64,000 nt of DNA from an uncultured Collinsella sp. (GTDB taxonomy: Bacteria; Actinomycetota; Coriobacteriia; Coriobacteriales; Coriobacteriaceae), in assembly GCA_958435945.1 (NCBI GenBank), contig CAUBIC010000008.1, positions 39,880 to 103,879 on the forward strand. The letters run 5' to 3'. The notes under the pieces were generated by a model. That model was not told the DNA's origin. It did no database searches and was given only the letters and a program-made list of their open reading frames with translations. Positions 26,026 to 35,021 of this stretch are shown here, piece after piece. How positions within the stretch are numbered: the stretch's first letter is position 1; each line of letters begins with the position of its first letter. The position numbers were made by a program, and so were the translations under genes.

Positions 26026-26200
26026 TAGGCTAAACAGGTGCGTTTTATTGCAGGGGGCTTGCTTCACAGGCCATTTGTTCGTCAAATTGAGCCGTCCACG
26101 CTTTTGCGACGTAGGGGTTTGGACGGAGCCGCTAATATGAACTTACTGTTGCGACGTGCGCTGCGCGAGGAACGCGGTGCCGCTTGTTTGGAGGACTGTC

Positions 26201-26758
26201 ATGAAAAAGAAGCTGCTGCTTGCGCCCCTGATGGCTGCCCTGGTCGCGTGCGTGGTTTTGCTTTCCGGCTGCGGAGGGCCTTCGGTGGAGGAGCTCATCA
26301 CCAACGACCTTACGAGCCAGTTTGACGAGATCAAGAACGGCGGAGATGACTTCCTCTCCGGTCTGGAAAAGGCTTCGGGCGACGAGTTTGAGCAGCTGGG
26401 TATCGATCCCAAGGAGTATGCCAAGAGCTATCTCGAGGGCTTTGACTACAAGATCGGCGATGTGACGGTTGACGAGGACAAGGGTACTGCGACTGCCGAG
26501 GTCACCATCACCTGCAAGTCCATGAACAAGATCGTCGAAGATTTCGCCACCCAGTATCAGGAGAAGGTCGCCGCACTCGATACGACGCCTTCCGAGGACG
26601 ACCTGTACAAGATGGCCGGCCAGGTGATGGTCGACGTGACCAAGGCCGCTAAGACCAAGGACACCAAGGTCACCTTTAAGTATTCCGCCAACGAGGATAA
26701 CGAGTGGTCTGCCGACGATTCCGCAACCACCGAGATGATGAATGCGATGATGAGCTAG
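26201..26758 (+). CDS. Small lipoprotein, unknown function
   Basis: This 185-residue protein has a lipoprotein signal (MKKKLLLAPLMAALVA..., lipobox LLSGC, cysteine 24). The mature part has an alpha+beta look with GDVTVDEDKGTATAEVTITC, as in DUF5105-like lipoproteins of Firmicutes and Actinobacteria. GGAGG lies five bases before the ATG. It is flanked by the EIIA terminator and a structured repeat that begins three bases after its stop, so it is probably a single-gene unit. No substrate can be inferred. Confidence 0.8.
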   Translation: MKKKLLLAPLMAALVACVVLLSGCGGPSVEELITNDLTSQFDEIKNGGDDFLSGLEKASGDEFEQLGIDPKEYAKSYLEGFDYKIGDVTVDEDKGTATAEVTITCKSMNKIVEDFATQYQEKVAALDTTPSEDDLYKMAGQVMVDVTKAAKTKDTKVTFKYSANEDNEWSADDSATTEMMNAMMS

Positions 26759-26761
26759 GGG

Positions 26762-26910
26762 GTTACGCGGTTTTGCCAAACCGCGTAACTGCTCGACGCT
26801 GCAAACGCCCCTAAGCGGCAATCTGACGTTCAATTTCAAGGGCGCGACCAGAAGGTCAGCGCCCTTTCATTTCACGTCACCTTGCTCGCTTAGGGGCGTT
26901 TTCGCTGTCC
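26762..26910 (+). repeat. Structured element, copy 2 (GACGCTG family)
   Basis: Hairpin 1 is GTTACGCGGTTT-TGCC-AAACCGCGTAAC (26762-26789). The main stem pairs AACGCCCCTAAGCG with CGCTTAGGGGCGTT. Inner stems are GCAA/TTGC and TGACGT/ACGTCA across a TC/CC internal loop, with the tip GACC-AGAA-GGTC. It ends with CGCTGTCC. It starts three bases after the lipoprotein stop. Confidence 0.88.
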
Positions 26911-26935
26911 GTCCTCTACCTGCAACGTTGCCATG

Positions 26936-27031
26936 GTGCGGCACTTGGGGACGTTCCTTTTCTGCCGGCAGTTGGGGACACTCCTTGGTGCGGGGGGCAG
27001 CTAAAAGAGTCCCGTCCCACATTAGCTGCCC
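26936..27031. repeat. GGGGACG motifs and GGGCAGCTAA hairpin
   Basis: Two tandem TTGGGGAC motifs (26945, 26973) are followed by the stem GGGCAGCTAA/TTAGCTGCCC (26995-27031). The stem lies just past the HAD gene stop and may terminate that minus-strand transcript. Confidence 0.6.
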
Positions 27032-27048
27032 GTGGGAGGGATGAGCGG

Positions 27049-27717
27049 TTACTCGCCCAGCACCAGCGCCGCGAGCTCTGCCTGGGTGTCCACCACGTAG
27101 TCGGCGCCGGCGGCTTCCAGCTCTGCGCGGCCACGGAAGCCCCAGCTGACGCCCGCGCTCTTAAGGCCGGCGTTGTGGCCGGTTAGGATATCGACATTGG
27201 AATCGCCCACATAGAGCGTGGTTGTCGGATTGGCGCCCAACTCTTCCATCACATGCAGCGTGACGGGTGCTTCGGGCTTGGGCGGAAACGCATCGACACG
27301 GCCCTGTACCAGCGCAAAGCGCTCGGAACCAAAATACTTCTCGATAAGCGGGGCCGCCGAGACGTGGTCCTTGTTAGTGAGCACGGCAAGCTGCACACCC
27401 GCGGCGCGCAGGCGGTCGAGCATTTCGATCGTGCCGGCATAGGGGGCGGTGTGGTCCTCCTTGTGCTCGCCGTAGTAAGCCCTAAACTCGGCAAGCGTCT
27501 GCTCAAACATACGGCTGTCGCCCGCATACTCGGCAGGCATAAAGCGCTCAACCAGCTTGAGCATGCCGTTTCCCACCTTGTAGCGGTACTCGTCAACGGC
27601 AAACGTGGGCCAGCCGTGCGTCTCGCAGGTATGGTTGCCGGCGGCCGCCAGGTCCTCGAGCGTGTTGAGGATGGTTCCGTCCAGGTCAAAGATCACATGG
27701 GAAAAAGCTGCTGCCAT
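27049..27717 (-). CDS. HAD-family hydrolase (phosphoglycolate-phosphatase-like)
   Basis: This 222-residue soluble protein has HAD motif I DLDGTILNT, motif II LTNKDH, lysine in FPPKPEAPV and motif IV YVGDSNVDI. The cap domain between residues 15 and 80 is helical, as in Gph/PGMB-type phosphatases. GGGAG lies five bases before ATG 27717. It is downstream of hypE on the same strand with a 124-base gap, so read-through is possible but a link to hydrogenase maturation is not implied. The true substrate is unknown. Confidence 0.88.
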   Translation of the reverse strand: MAAAFSHVIFDLDGTILNTLEDLAAAGNHTCETHGWPTFAVDEYRYKVGNGMLKLVERFMPAEYAGDSRMFEQTLAEFRAYYGEHKEDHTAPYAGTIEMLDRLRAAGVQLAVLTNKDHVSAAPLIEKYFGSERFALVQGRVDAFPPKPEAPVTLHVMEELGANPTTTLYVGDSNVDILTGHNAGLKSAGVSWGFRGRAELEAAGADYVVDTQAELAALVLGE

Positions 27718-27841
27718 GAAAGCTCCCGTCATTGGGTTTCAAAACGCACCCCATAATACTGGGCTTCCGCGTTGGGCGTGCTTGGAATCTGAACATCTTC
27801 AGGGATATCGGGTCACATCGCGCCGACCGTGCGATTCCGCT

Positions 27842-28876
27842 CTAGCAAATTCTCGGCAGCTGCTCTCCCACGAGCATGTCGAGGATGCGGGTCGAGCCCC
27901 AGCCGGTGCGAACGCGCACAGCGGGGCGGGCGTCATCGGCAAGCGGCAGCACGCGACCGATGATGGCGGCATTCTCGCCGTAGCGCGCGGCGCGCATGGC
28001 GGTTAGCGCGGCATCGGCTTGCTCGGCCGGCACCACGGCGACCATCTTGCCCTCGTTTGCCACCTGCAGCACATCGTAGCCGAGCATCTCGCAGGCGGCC
28101 TGCACGTCGGGACGCACGGGCACGGCATCCTCGTCGACCTCCATGGCAACACCGCTGGCCTGGGCAAACTCGTTGAGTGTGGACGCCAGGCCACCGCGCG
28201 TGGGGTCGCGAAAGCAACGCGTGCCGGGCGCTGCGGCCAAAACGTCGGCAATCAGGTGGTTGAGCGGCGCGGCGTCGCTTTCGATCGTGCTCGAAAACGC
28301 CAGGCCCTCGCGTTGACTCATGATGGCGATGCCGTGGTCGCCCAGTGTGCCCGATACCAGAATGACATCGCCGGGCTGGCAGTTGGCACCGCTGAGCGCC
28401 ACGCCCGTGGGAACCTCGCCCATGCCGGCGGTATTGATGTAGACGCCGTCGGCCCCGCCGCGCTCGACCACCTTGGTGTCGCCCGTGATTATGGACACGC
28501 CCGCCTCACGCGCCGTCTCGGCCATCGTCTGCACAATCTGGCGGAGCTTATCCATGGGATAGCCCTCTTCGAGGATAAACCCGCACGACAGGTAGCGCAC
28601 GTTGGCGCCCGAGGTCGCGACGTCGTTGACGGTTCCGCATACGGCGAGGCGGCCGATGTTGCCACCGGGGAAGAACTGCGGCGAGACTACAAAGCTGTCG
28701 GTCGACATGGCGATGCGCCCGCTCGCGGGCAGCGTGGCGACGCCGGCGTCGTTGCCCGCGAGCAGCTCGGGCGATCCAAAGGCATCCAAAAAGACCTCAT
28801 CGATGATGCGCTTCATCATCTGACCGCCAGAGCCGTGGCCCAACAGGACGGTGCTATCGGTGGTGCTATGGGACAT
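27842..28876 (-). CDS. hypE: Hydrogenase maturation protein HypE
   Basis: This 344-residue protein of the PurM-like ATPase superfamily dehydrates the thiocarbamoylated C-terminal cysteine to make the cyanide ligand of the [NiFe] site. The sequence ends in PRIC, the expected cysteine tail. LGHGSGGQMMKRII and GNDAGV near the N-terminus are diagnostic. GGAG lies 8 bases before ATG 28876. It follows hypD by 48 bases in a minus-strand maturation cluster. Confidence 0.96.
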   Translation of the reverse strand: MSHSTTDSTVLLGHGSGGQMMKRIIDEVFLDAFGSPELLAGNDAGVATLPASGRIAMSTDSFVVSPQFFPGGNIGRLAVCGTVNDVATSGANVRYLSCGFILEEGYPMDKLRQIVQTMAETAREAGVSIITGDTKVVERGGADGVYINTAGMGEVPTGVALSGANCQPGDVILVSGTLGDHGIAIMSQREGLAFSSTIESDAAPLNHLIADVLAAAPGTRCFRDPTRGGLASTLNEFAQASGVAMEVDEDAVPVRPDVQAACEMLGYDVLQVANEGKMVAVVPAEQADAALTAMRAARYGENAAIIGRVLPLADDARPAVRVRTGWGSTRILDMLVGEQLPRIC

Positions 28877-28924
28877 ATCCAAAACTCCAATCGTGGGTGG
28901 TGCCGGCGTGCGGGTGCGTCCGGG

Positions 28925-30037
28925 CTAGTCGCGATAACGGTAGTACGCCGCGCAGCTACCTTCGGAGCTCACCATGCAGGGGCCGACGGGGTGTTCGGGC
29001 GTACATGCGTGGCCGAACAGCGGGCAGTCGCTTGGCGTGATGGCACCGCGCAGCACGTCGCCGCAGCGGCATCCGCGTGGCTCAACCGTCGGTTCAATGG
29101 GCACGTCAAAGCGGGCGCCGGCATCAAAGCGCGCGAATTCGGGTCGGATGGAAAGACCCGAATTGGCAATCGGTCCCAGCCCGCGCCACGTGGCGTCGCA
29201 CGGCTCAAATACCTGCTCGACCAGCTGGCGTGCTACGGGATTGCCGTCTGCATTGACGCCGCGGCGGTAGGCGTTGTCGATCGCCGGCCTGCCTTCGACA
29301 ACCATCTGGACCAGCATGCAGATGCCCTGCAAGATATCGACCGGCTCAAACCCGGTGACCACGCCCGGGGTCTCGAACTCATCGACCAAAAACCCAAAGG
29401 GTGCCAGGCCTGTGATGGTAGCGACGTGACCAGGCAGGATAAAGCCGTCGATGGTCGTCTCGGGGTCGTTGGAGATCGCGCGCAGAGCCGGCGGCGTGGT
29501 CTTGTGAGCACAGTAGACCGAGAAGTTCTGGAGCCCGCGCGCGTCGGCCTCCAGGATGGCGGCGGCAATGGTGGGCGTTGTGGTCTCAAAGCCGACGCCC
29601 ATAAAGATAACCGGGCGTTCGGGATTTTGCTCGGCAATGTCGAGTGCGTCGAGCGGAGAGTAAACGATGCGGATGTCGCGCCCCGCCGCCTTTTGCGCGG
29701 CAAGCGAGGTGGACGATCCGGGCACGCGCATCATGTCGCCAAAGGTGGTGATGATGGCGCCGTCCATGTTGGAAAGCGCGATTGCGTGATCGATGTCACG
29801 GTTGGCGGTGACGCAAACGGGGCACCCCGGGCCGCTCAGCAGTTTGAGTCCCGTCGGCATAATGGAGCGAAAGCCATAGCGGCCAATGCTCACGGTATGC
29901 GTACCGCAGACTTCCATAAGGTTGATGGTGCGGTCGCCGACGAGTTCACGGATGCGTTCGATGAGCTCGCGGGCCAGCTTGGAATCGCGAAATACCGAAA
30001 AGTCGATACCGGAGCGAGCCGGCTGCGTCGCCGCCAC
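28925..30037 (-). CDS. hypD: Hydrogenase maturation protein HypD
   Basis: This 370-residue FeS protein is the scaffold on which the Fe(CN)2CO group is built together with HypC. Family marks are EVCGTHTVSIGRYG, GPGCPVCVT, GFETTTPTIA and the cysteine-rich end (RGCRCGDVLRG...CPLFGHAC). The start is GTG 30037, whose first base is the last base of the hypC stop (TAGTG), so the two are translationally coupled. Confidence 0.96.
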   Translation of the reverse strand: MAATQPARSGIDFSVFRDSKLARELIERIRELVGDRTINLMEVCGTHTVSIGRYGFRSIMPTGLKLLSGPGCPVCVTANRDIDHAIALSNMDGAIITTFGDMMRVPGSSTSLAAQKAAGRDIRIVYSPLDALDIAEQNPERPVIFMGVGFETTTPTIAAAILEADARGLQNFSVYCAHKTTPPALRAISNDPETTIDGFILPGHVATITGLAPFGFLVDEFETPGVVTGFEPVDILQGICMLVQMVVEGRPAIDNAYRRGVNADGNPVARQLVEQVFEPCDATWRGLGPIANSGLSIRPEFARFDAGARFDVPIEPTVEPRGCRCGDVLRGAITPSDCPLFGHACTPEHPVGPCMVSSEGSCAAYYRYRD

Positions 30038-30297
30038 TAGTATGCCTCGACCGGGTTGGTGGCGAGTTGGTCCTCTTTGGCCAGCTCGGTCATAGTATTG
30101 ACGAGCTCGAGGGTCTCTTGGGCCTCCTGCTCGTCGACAATCTGAATGCCAAAGCCGGCGTGCACGAGAATATAGTCGCCTACCTGTGCCGTCGGCACGA
30201 GGCGCAGCGAAACGGGGCGCTCGATGCCCATCATGTCGACGGTCGCCTTAAGGTCGTCGTCGCGTTTGACCACTTTACCGGGAACGGCAAGGCACAT
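30037..30297 (-). CDS. hypC: Hydrogenase maturation chaperone HypC
   Basis: This 86-residue protein begins MCLAVPGKV. Its essential cysteine 2 binds the iron ligand intermediate and the hydrogenase large-subunit precursor. GDYILVHAGFGIQIVDEQEA is the second family block. It overlaps hypD by one base and lies 129 bases downstream of hypF. Confidence 0.95.
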   Translation of the reverse strand: MCLAVPGKVVKRDDDLKATVDMMGIERPVSLRLVPTAQVGDYILVHAGFGIQIVDEQEAQETLELVNTMTELAKEDQLATNPVEAY

Positions 30298-30426
30298 AAT
30301 GTTCCCCTTTATACGTTTTGCGCTGGATAGGCGCCTAATTACCCATCAGTTGATGGTAGCGCTCGCGGGAGTCACGAGCAAACGCGTTACACCTGTGAGA
30401 CGGTGGCGCGCAGGCTGGAAAAACGC

Positions 30427-32880
30427 CTATCGCGATGCTGTCTGCGCGAGGAGAGCGCGAGCGATGGCGGCCTGACCGTAGGCGATGCAGCCGTCGTTGA
30501 CGGGCACGGAGTGGGGAACCAAGACAGTGAGACCCACGCTTTTGAGCTCACGGGTGAGGAGCTGGAGCAAAAGTCGGTTCATGAACACGCCGCCCGAGAG
30601 CGCGACGGTGTCGAGGCCTTCACGGGCGCAGATCTCGCTTGCGATGTGGGTCGTAGCGTGCGTAATGGCGATGTGAAACCCGAGGGCGAGCCTGTCGGCC
30701 GGCGCGCCTGCCTCGATTCCATTCAGAAGAGCTTCGATGAGCGGTTGGGGGTCCAAGATGGGGGAGTCTTCGGCAGACGTGAATACGCCTGCATGATTGC
30801 CGTCGAGACGAACGGTCTTACCGCCGAGCGCGCGCCAGGCGGCGGCCTCAAGCTCGATGGCGGGTTCACCCTCGTAGGTCGCTTGGCCGCAAATGCCCAG
30901 GATCGCGGCTGCGACATCAAACAAGCGACCCATACTGCTGGTGCGCGGGCTGTTGATGCTACGTTCGATCATCGTTGCCGTCACGCTACGTGTTTGCTCG
31001 TCTAGGCTGCCCAAGAGCCGATCGGCCCCCGGGTGTTCAAGCAGGCCGAGTTCACTGAGCAGGGCAAAGGCGTTGCGGCGGGCGTCGCGCACGGAGGCCG
31101 CCCCGCCGGGGAGCACCCAGGTGCGCAAATGCGCGGCGCGCTCAAAGCCGCCAAGGCTTGCAACAAGAAACTCGCCGCCCCAAATGGTCCCATCGGTGCC
31201 GGCGCCGGTGCCGTCAAAGGCGATGCCAAGGACGCGCGCGTCGGTTGTAAGCTGGTCCGCGACGATAGCCTCGGCCATTACGCTCGCGATATGCGCATGA
31301 TGGTGCTGCACCTCAACGAGCGGCAGATTGCATTTTCGCGCCTGCTCGCGCGCCCACTGGCTCGATAGATAGCTGGGGTGTAGATCGCAGGCCAAGGCGG
31401 CGGGCGCCAAGTCAAAGAGATCTTCCAAGCGCGTGCGCGCGGCGTTCCAGGCATCGAAGGTCCCGCCGTTTTCAACATCGCCGATATGCTGCGACACAAA
31501 ACAGGTTGCCTCGCCGTTCGTCCCTTCACGCGTGAGCGCAATCGTTGCCTTTTGTTGTGGCCCGCAGGCGAGCACGCAGGGCGGAGCACCGTTGAGCACC
31601 GGCAACGGCAGCGGCTGGGGTGCATATCCGCGAGCGCGGCGAACGGGCGTAACGGCGCCGTCGACCACGCGTACCACAGAGTCGTCGTAGCGCGACAGAA
31701 TTGCGCGGTCGTTACCGAGCAACGCGTCGGCGATGCCGGCGGCAACGAGGTGTTCCCAGGCAAGGTCATCGTCGGTCTCGATGGGTTCTTCGCTCAGGTT
31801 TCCGCTGGTCATGACGAGCGCGTGCATACCGCGGGCTTCTGCCGCGGCAAGCAATAGATGCTGAAGCGGGGTGTAGGGGAGCATGACGCCGAGCTCGGGT
31901 AGATCGTGCGCGACGGATGGCGCGAGTGTAAGGGCGTCGGGGGAATCTCCCTCGCCAACAGCACGCCGGCGCAACAGCACAATGGGGCGGATGCTGCCGG
32001 TTAGCAAGCTGCGCTCGGTATCATCGATATGACACAGGCGCTCAACGTCGGCAAGGCTGCGCACCATAACGGCAAGCGGTTTGTTGCTGCGGCGCTTTCG
32101 ACGGCGAAGCTCGGCTACCGCCTGCTCGTTGGAGGCGTTGCAAGCCAGATGGAATCCGCCCAGGCCCTTGATGGCGACAATACCGCCGCTGGCCAGCAAC
32201 TCGACACAGCGGTCAATAATGGCATCGCTGGTTTCGCGCGTGCTGCCGACGGCTGGCGTCGCCCCCGAGCCTTCGAGCTCCATGTCGCCCTCTGCCTCGC
32301 GCCAGGTAATATGCGGCCCGCAATCAAAGCAGGCATCGGGCTGCGCATGAAAGCGCCGGTCAAGCGGGTCGCCATACTCTGCGGCACACTCGGGGCACAT
32401 GGGAAAGCAATCCATCGACGTGGCCGCTCGGTCATAAGGCAGCGATCGGATGATGGTAAAGCGTGGGCCGCAGTTAGTGCAGTTGATAAAGGGGTAGTGA
32501 TAGCGTCGGTCGGCGGGGTCGAACAGTTCGCGCAGGCAGTCGTCACAGGTGGCGATATCGGGGGAGATGAGCGTCGTGTGCACGGTCTGATCCTGCGACG
32601 CTACGATACGAAAGACCTGCTCATCGTCGGCATCCCAAGCGTCGGGCTCCAGGTCTGCAACGGCGATATGCTCAACGCGGGCCGCGGCAGGCGCGTGCTC
32701 CGACAGCGCGGCGACAAAGCCGTCGAGCGCCTCGACCGAAGCATGCGCCTCGATGTGCACGCCGTCGCCCGCATTGAGTACCCAGCCGCAAATGCCATGC
32801 GCCATAGCCTCGCGATACACAAATGGCCGCATGCCAACGCCCTGCACAATGCCCGTCACATGAATATGCACATGCCGCAT
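30427..32880 (-). CDS. hypF: Carbamoyltransferase HypF
   Basis: This 817-residue enzyme turns carbamoyl phosphate into the carbamoyl group that becomes the cyanide ligand. Domains in order: an acylphosphatase-like part (about 1-90, VTGIVQGVGMRPFVY); two zinc fingers (CDDC...CTNC and CPEC...CFDC, about 100-190); a YrdC-like domain (about 200-380); and a Kae1/TobZ-like carbamoyltransferase part (VQHHHAHIAS, FDGTGAGTDGTIWGGE, ALSGGVFMNR). GAGGGG lies six bases before ATG 32880. It is the first hyp gene of the cluster. hypB is not in the window. Confidence 0.96.
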   Translation of the reverse strand: MRHVHIHVTGIVQGVGMRPFVYREAMAHGICGWVLNAGDGVHIEAHASVEALDGFVAALSEHAPAAARVEHIAVADLEPDAWDADDEQVFRIVASQDQTVHTTLISPDIATCDDCLRELFDPADRRYHYPFINCTNCGPRFTIIRSLPYDRAATSMDCFPMCPECAAEYGDPLDRRFHAQPDACFDCGPHITWREAEGDMELEGSGATPAVGSTRETSDAIIDRCVELLASGGIVAIKGLGGFHLACNASNEQAVAELRRRKRRSNKPLAVMVRSLADVERLCHIDDTERSLLTGSIRPIVLLRRRAVGEGDSPDALTLAPSVAHDLPELGVMLPYTPLQHLLLAAAEARGMHALVMTSGNLSEEPIETDDDLAWEHLVAAGIADALLGNDRAILSRYDDSVVRVVDGAVTPVRRARGYAPQPLPLPVLNGAPPCVLACGPQQKATIALTREGTNGEATCFVSQHIGDVENGGTFDAWNAARTRLEDLFDLAPAALACDLHPSYLSSQWAREQARKCNLPLVEVQHHHAHIASVMAEAIVADQLTTDARVLGIAFDGTGAGTDGTIWGGEFLVASLGGFERAAHLRTWVLPGGAASVRDARRNAFALLSELGLLEHPGADRLLGSLDEQTRSVTATMIERSINSPRTSSMGRLFDVAAAILGICGQATYEGEPAIELEAAAWRALGGKTVRLDGNHAGVFTSAEDSPILDPQPLIEALLNGIEAGAPADRLALGFHIAITHATTHIASEICAREGLDTVALSGGVFMNRLLLQLLTRELKSVGLTVLVPHSVPVNDGCIAYGQAAIARALLAQTASR

Positions 32881-32903
32881 GTGACACCCCTCATCAAAAC
32901 CGA

Positions 32904-32974
32904 CCAAAAAGGGACAGGTTTATTTTGGTAGGTAAAACTTCTAAACCTGCCAAAACAAACCTGTCCCTTTTTGG
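32904..32974. repeat. GGGACAGG palindrome between nikR and hypF
   Basis: About 28 near-perfect paired bases (ACCAAAAAGGGACAGGTTT with AAACCTGTCCCTTTTTGG, extended by TTTTGGTAGGT/ACCTGCCAAAA) around a short AT loop. The same family is at 23651. Confidence 0.85.
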
Positions 32975-32997
32975 CAGGTGCGCTGCGGGAAATCCCG

Positions 32998-33507
32998 CTA
33001 TAGCCCCAGACTTTGCCTGGTGGCGGCGCAGGTGAGCTCGCCGTGCTTAACGCCGCGCAGGCCCAGCAGGCGGTCGGCCAGTTCGTAGACGCGCTCGCCG
33101 CGACCCTTGAGCGCCAGAATCTCCAGACAGTTGTGGTGATCCAGATGCACGTGCATCGTCGATACGATCTCGTCGGTGTAGTCGTGCTGCACCTCGTCCA
33201 GGCGGCGCGTCAGGTCGCCGGTGTGATGGTCGTAGATCATGGTGAGCGACCCGATAACGTGCTCATTGGGCGTGCGCATTTGCTCTTTGGCGATTGAGGC
33301 GCGAATCAAATCGCGCACTGCCTCGGAGCGGTTGGCCACGTCGCCGCGGCGTGCGATCTGCTCGTCAAAGCGGCGCAGTAGGTCATCGGGCGCGGTGACC
33401 GAAAAACGGACCAGCTCGGAGCCGCCGCCGCAACGGCAGCTCGCCTCGTCGCCCGTGCCGTTGCGGTGGTCGTGCCCGCAGCCGTGCTCGTGTTCGTGTT
33501 CGGACAC
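32998..33507 (-). CDS. nikR: Nickel-responsive regulator NikR
   Basis: This 169-residue protein has a ribbon-helix-helix domain (ELVRFSVTAPDDLLRRFDEQ at about residues 31-50) and an ACT-like nickel-binding domain with the ligand set in MHVHLDHHNCLEI. An unusual N-terminal tail holds HEHEHGCGHDH and CRCGGG, a likely extra metal site not found in the E. coli protein. The start is GTG 33507, one base past the stop of the small upstream gene. It is placed upstream of hypF on the same strand, so nickel levels probably tune the maturation genes or a nickel transporter elsewhere. Confidence 0.93.
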   Translation of the reverse strand: MSEHEHEHGCGHDHRNGTGDEASCRCGGGSELVRFSVTAPDDLLRRFDEQIARRGDVANRSEAVRDLIRASIAKEQMRTPNEHVIGSLTMIYDHHTGDLTRRLDEVQHDYTDEIVSTMHVHLDHHNCLEILALKGRGERVYELADRLLGLRGVKHGELTCAATRQSLGL

Positions 33508-33508
33508 C

Positions 33509-33757
33509 CTACACCAGCTTTACGGAGCCGACGGAGTTGTGGTCAGCCTCGATGGCTTCCTCGTAGCCCTCGAGCGCGTCATGCGCCTCGTGCAGTGCGG
33601 TCATGGCAGCTTCGAGCTTGGCGCCAATGCGCTCCATGTCAAAATTCTCGGTCGCATGCAGCAGCTGATGGCTCCACTCGTGGGCGAGCTCGATGGTGTC
33701 GTCGACCTGCTTGACGCTCATGGCAAGCTGACTCATGTTCATTCCGACGTCATGCAT
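33509..33757 (-). CDS. Small histidine-rich helical protein
   Basis: This 82-residue protein is predicted mostly helical. Histidines occur at the start (MHDVG) and in HEWSHQLLH, HEAHDAL and DHNSV, and acidic residues alternate with them. AAGGAG lies 8 bases before the ATG. It is immediately upstream of nikR with one base between the genes, so it is co-translated. No family is recognised. The spacing of histidines and the context suggest nickel binding or a partner of NikR; this is inference. Confidence 0.7.
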   Translation of the reverse strand: MHDVGMNMSQLAMSVKQVDDTIELAHEWSHQLLHATENFDMERIGAKLEAAMTALHEAHDALEGYEEAIEADHNSVGSVKLV

Positions 33758-33833
33758 GGGAAATCTCCTTATGCTCGGGGCAATCCAGTGGTTCAGATTC
33801 TACTACGCCCGCACGGGGCGCTACCGCATAAGA

Positions 33834-33866
33834 AAACGGGTGCGAGTCCGTCTGACCCGCACCCGT
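33834..33866 (-). terminator. Terminator of the thioredoxin gene
   Basis: The ACGGGTGCG/CGCACCCGT stem is followed on the minus strand by TTTTCTTAT. Confidence 0.8.
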
Positions 33867-33988
33867 TCACTGGGGGCTGTTTGTATCTACCATACTATCC
33901 GTGGTCGCACGCGGTACACCCAGAAGTCCGGCGAGCGGTGCAAAAGCGCTCATGGACGGCGGCAGGACGCCAAAATGTAACCAGCGTA

Positions 33989-34309
33989 TTACAGGTGCTT
34001 CTCCAGCAGTGCCTGCAGCCTTGCCTTGGGCAGCGCGCCGACCGAGCGGTCGACCTCCTCACCGTTCTTAAAGACAATCAGCGTGGGGATGCTCATGACG
34101 CCAAACTTCATGGCCAGGTCCTGATTGTCATCGACGTTGCACTTGGCAACGGCAAGCTTGCCGGCCAGCTCGTCGGCTACCTCGTCCACGATGGGCGAGA
34201 GCGATCGGCAGGGCCCGCACCAGGGCGCCCAAAAATCAACCAGTACGGGAAGGTTGCCGTTAACGACGGAATCGAAGTTCTCGGGGGTAATCTGCTTAAT
34301 GTCAGCCAT
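33989..34309 (-). CDS. trxA: Thioredoxin
   Basis: This 106-residue protein has the redox motif WAPWCGPC and the cis-proline region SIPTLIVFKNGEEV. It is a standard cytoplasmic thioredoxin that reduces protein disulfides. TGGAGG lies before ATG 34309, and the longer frame to 34393 lacks support. The gene is single, divergent from the unknown gene at 34446. Confidence 0.96.
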   Translation of the reverse strand: MADIKQITPENFDSVVNGNLPVLVDFWAPWCGPCRSLSPIVDEVADELAGKLAVAKCNVDDNQDLAMKFGVMSIPTLIVFKNGEEVDRSVGALPKARLQALLEKHL

Positions 34310-34411
34310 GGTGACCTCCATGATGCGACGCGGCTCGGCCGCGTAAAACTCAGTACGACCGTGCTTATACCCAACGACCCGCAAAGCAACCACTCACGGG
34401 CGGCTCTTTTA

Positions 34412-34417
34412 TATAAT
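34412..34417 (+). promoter_or_regulatory. -10 box TATAAT upstream of the gene at 34446
   Basis: A perfect TATAAT lies 28 bases before the ATG. No convincing -35 hexamer is visible. Confidence 0.4.
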
Positions 34418-34445
34418 GGTGGGCACGCAAACGATTGGAGAGCGC

Positions 34446-35021
34446 ATGCCCACGTCACAAAGCCAGAAAAAAGAAGCCATCGCCCAGGCGGCCGAGCAGG
34501 AGCTTGCATCGCTTGCGGCCCGTGGCGTGCGCATCGCGGGCAACGCGTGCTCGCCGATCGTACTGGTCAAAGGCGATTTGGATGATGCCGAGCGTTCGGG
34601 CGGCGAACTTGCCGCCGGCGCGGATGGTGCCGCATTGCGCAAGGCGCTCGGGGCAATCGGTTACGCGCCCGAAGATTTTTGTGTGCTGGCGAGTGTTGCC
34701 GGCGCAGGCGACGGAGCTGTGGCGGTGGGCCACGCCCTGCCGTGCGACCTGTTCCGCGAGGCGCTTGAGGCCTTGGACCCCGAGGCGGTGCTGCTGCTCG
34801 ATAACAGCGCGGCCGATGTCATGCGCGAAACCTACGCCGACATGCTCGTGGCGATTGATGACTTCGACACCGCCATGCTCAAGCCCGGTCTGATCGCCCA
34901 TGTGCAGGGCCGCCGCGTGCTCGCGCTCGATGGCTTTGAGGCGGCGCTGACCGACAAAGCGGCCAAGCAGCGCATGTGGGCCTATATCAAGCAGCTGACC
35001 CCGGCGGCTGCTCCACTGTAG
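34446..35021 (+). CDS. Protein of unknown function
   Basis: This 191-residue soluble alpha/beta protein is Ala-rich. GGAG lies five bases before the ATG. Recognisable blocks are CSPIVLVKGDLDDAERSGGE and LRKALGAIGYAPEDFCVLAS. The overall order recalls uracil-DNA-glycosylase-like folds, but the catalytic motifs of that family are absent. It has its own -10 box and no operon partners (thioredoxin is divergent, nadA follows after 240 bases). Codon use is like that of its neighbours, so it is a resident gene. Confidence 0.7.
   Translation: MPTSQSQKKEAIAQAAEQELASLAARGVRIAGNACSPIVLVKGDLDDAERSGGELAAGADGAALRKALGAIGYAPEDFCVLASVAGAGDGAVAVGHALPCDLFREALEALDPEAVLLLDNSAADVMRETYADMLVAIDDFDTAMLKPGLIAHVQGRRVLALDGFEAALTDKAAKQRMWAYIKQLTPAAAPL

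Noticed and set aside
28019..30040. 673-residue plus-strand frame opposite hypE and hypD
   Set aside because: It is a shadow of two well-supported genes with all family motifs; its composition is Ala/Arg/His-rich without structure.
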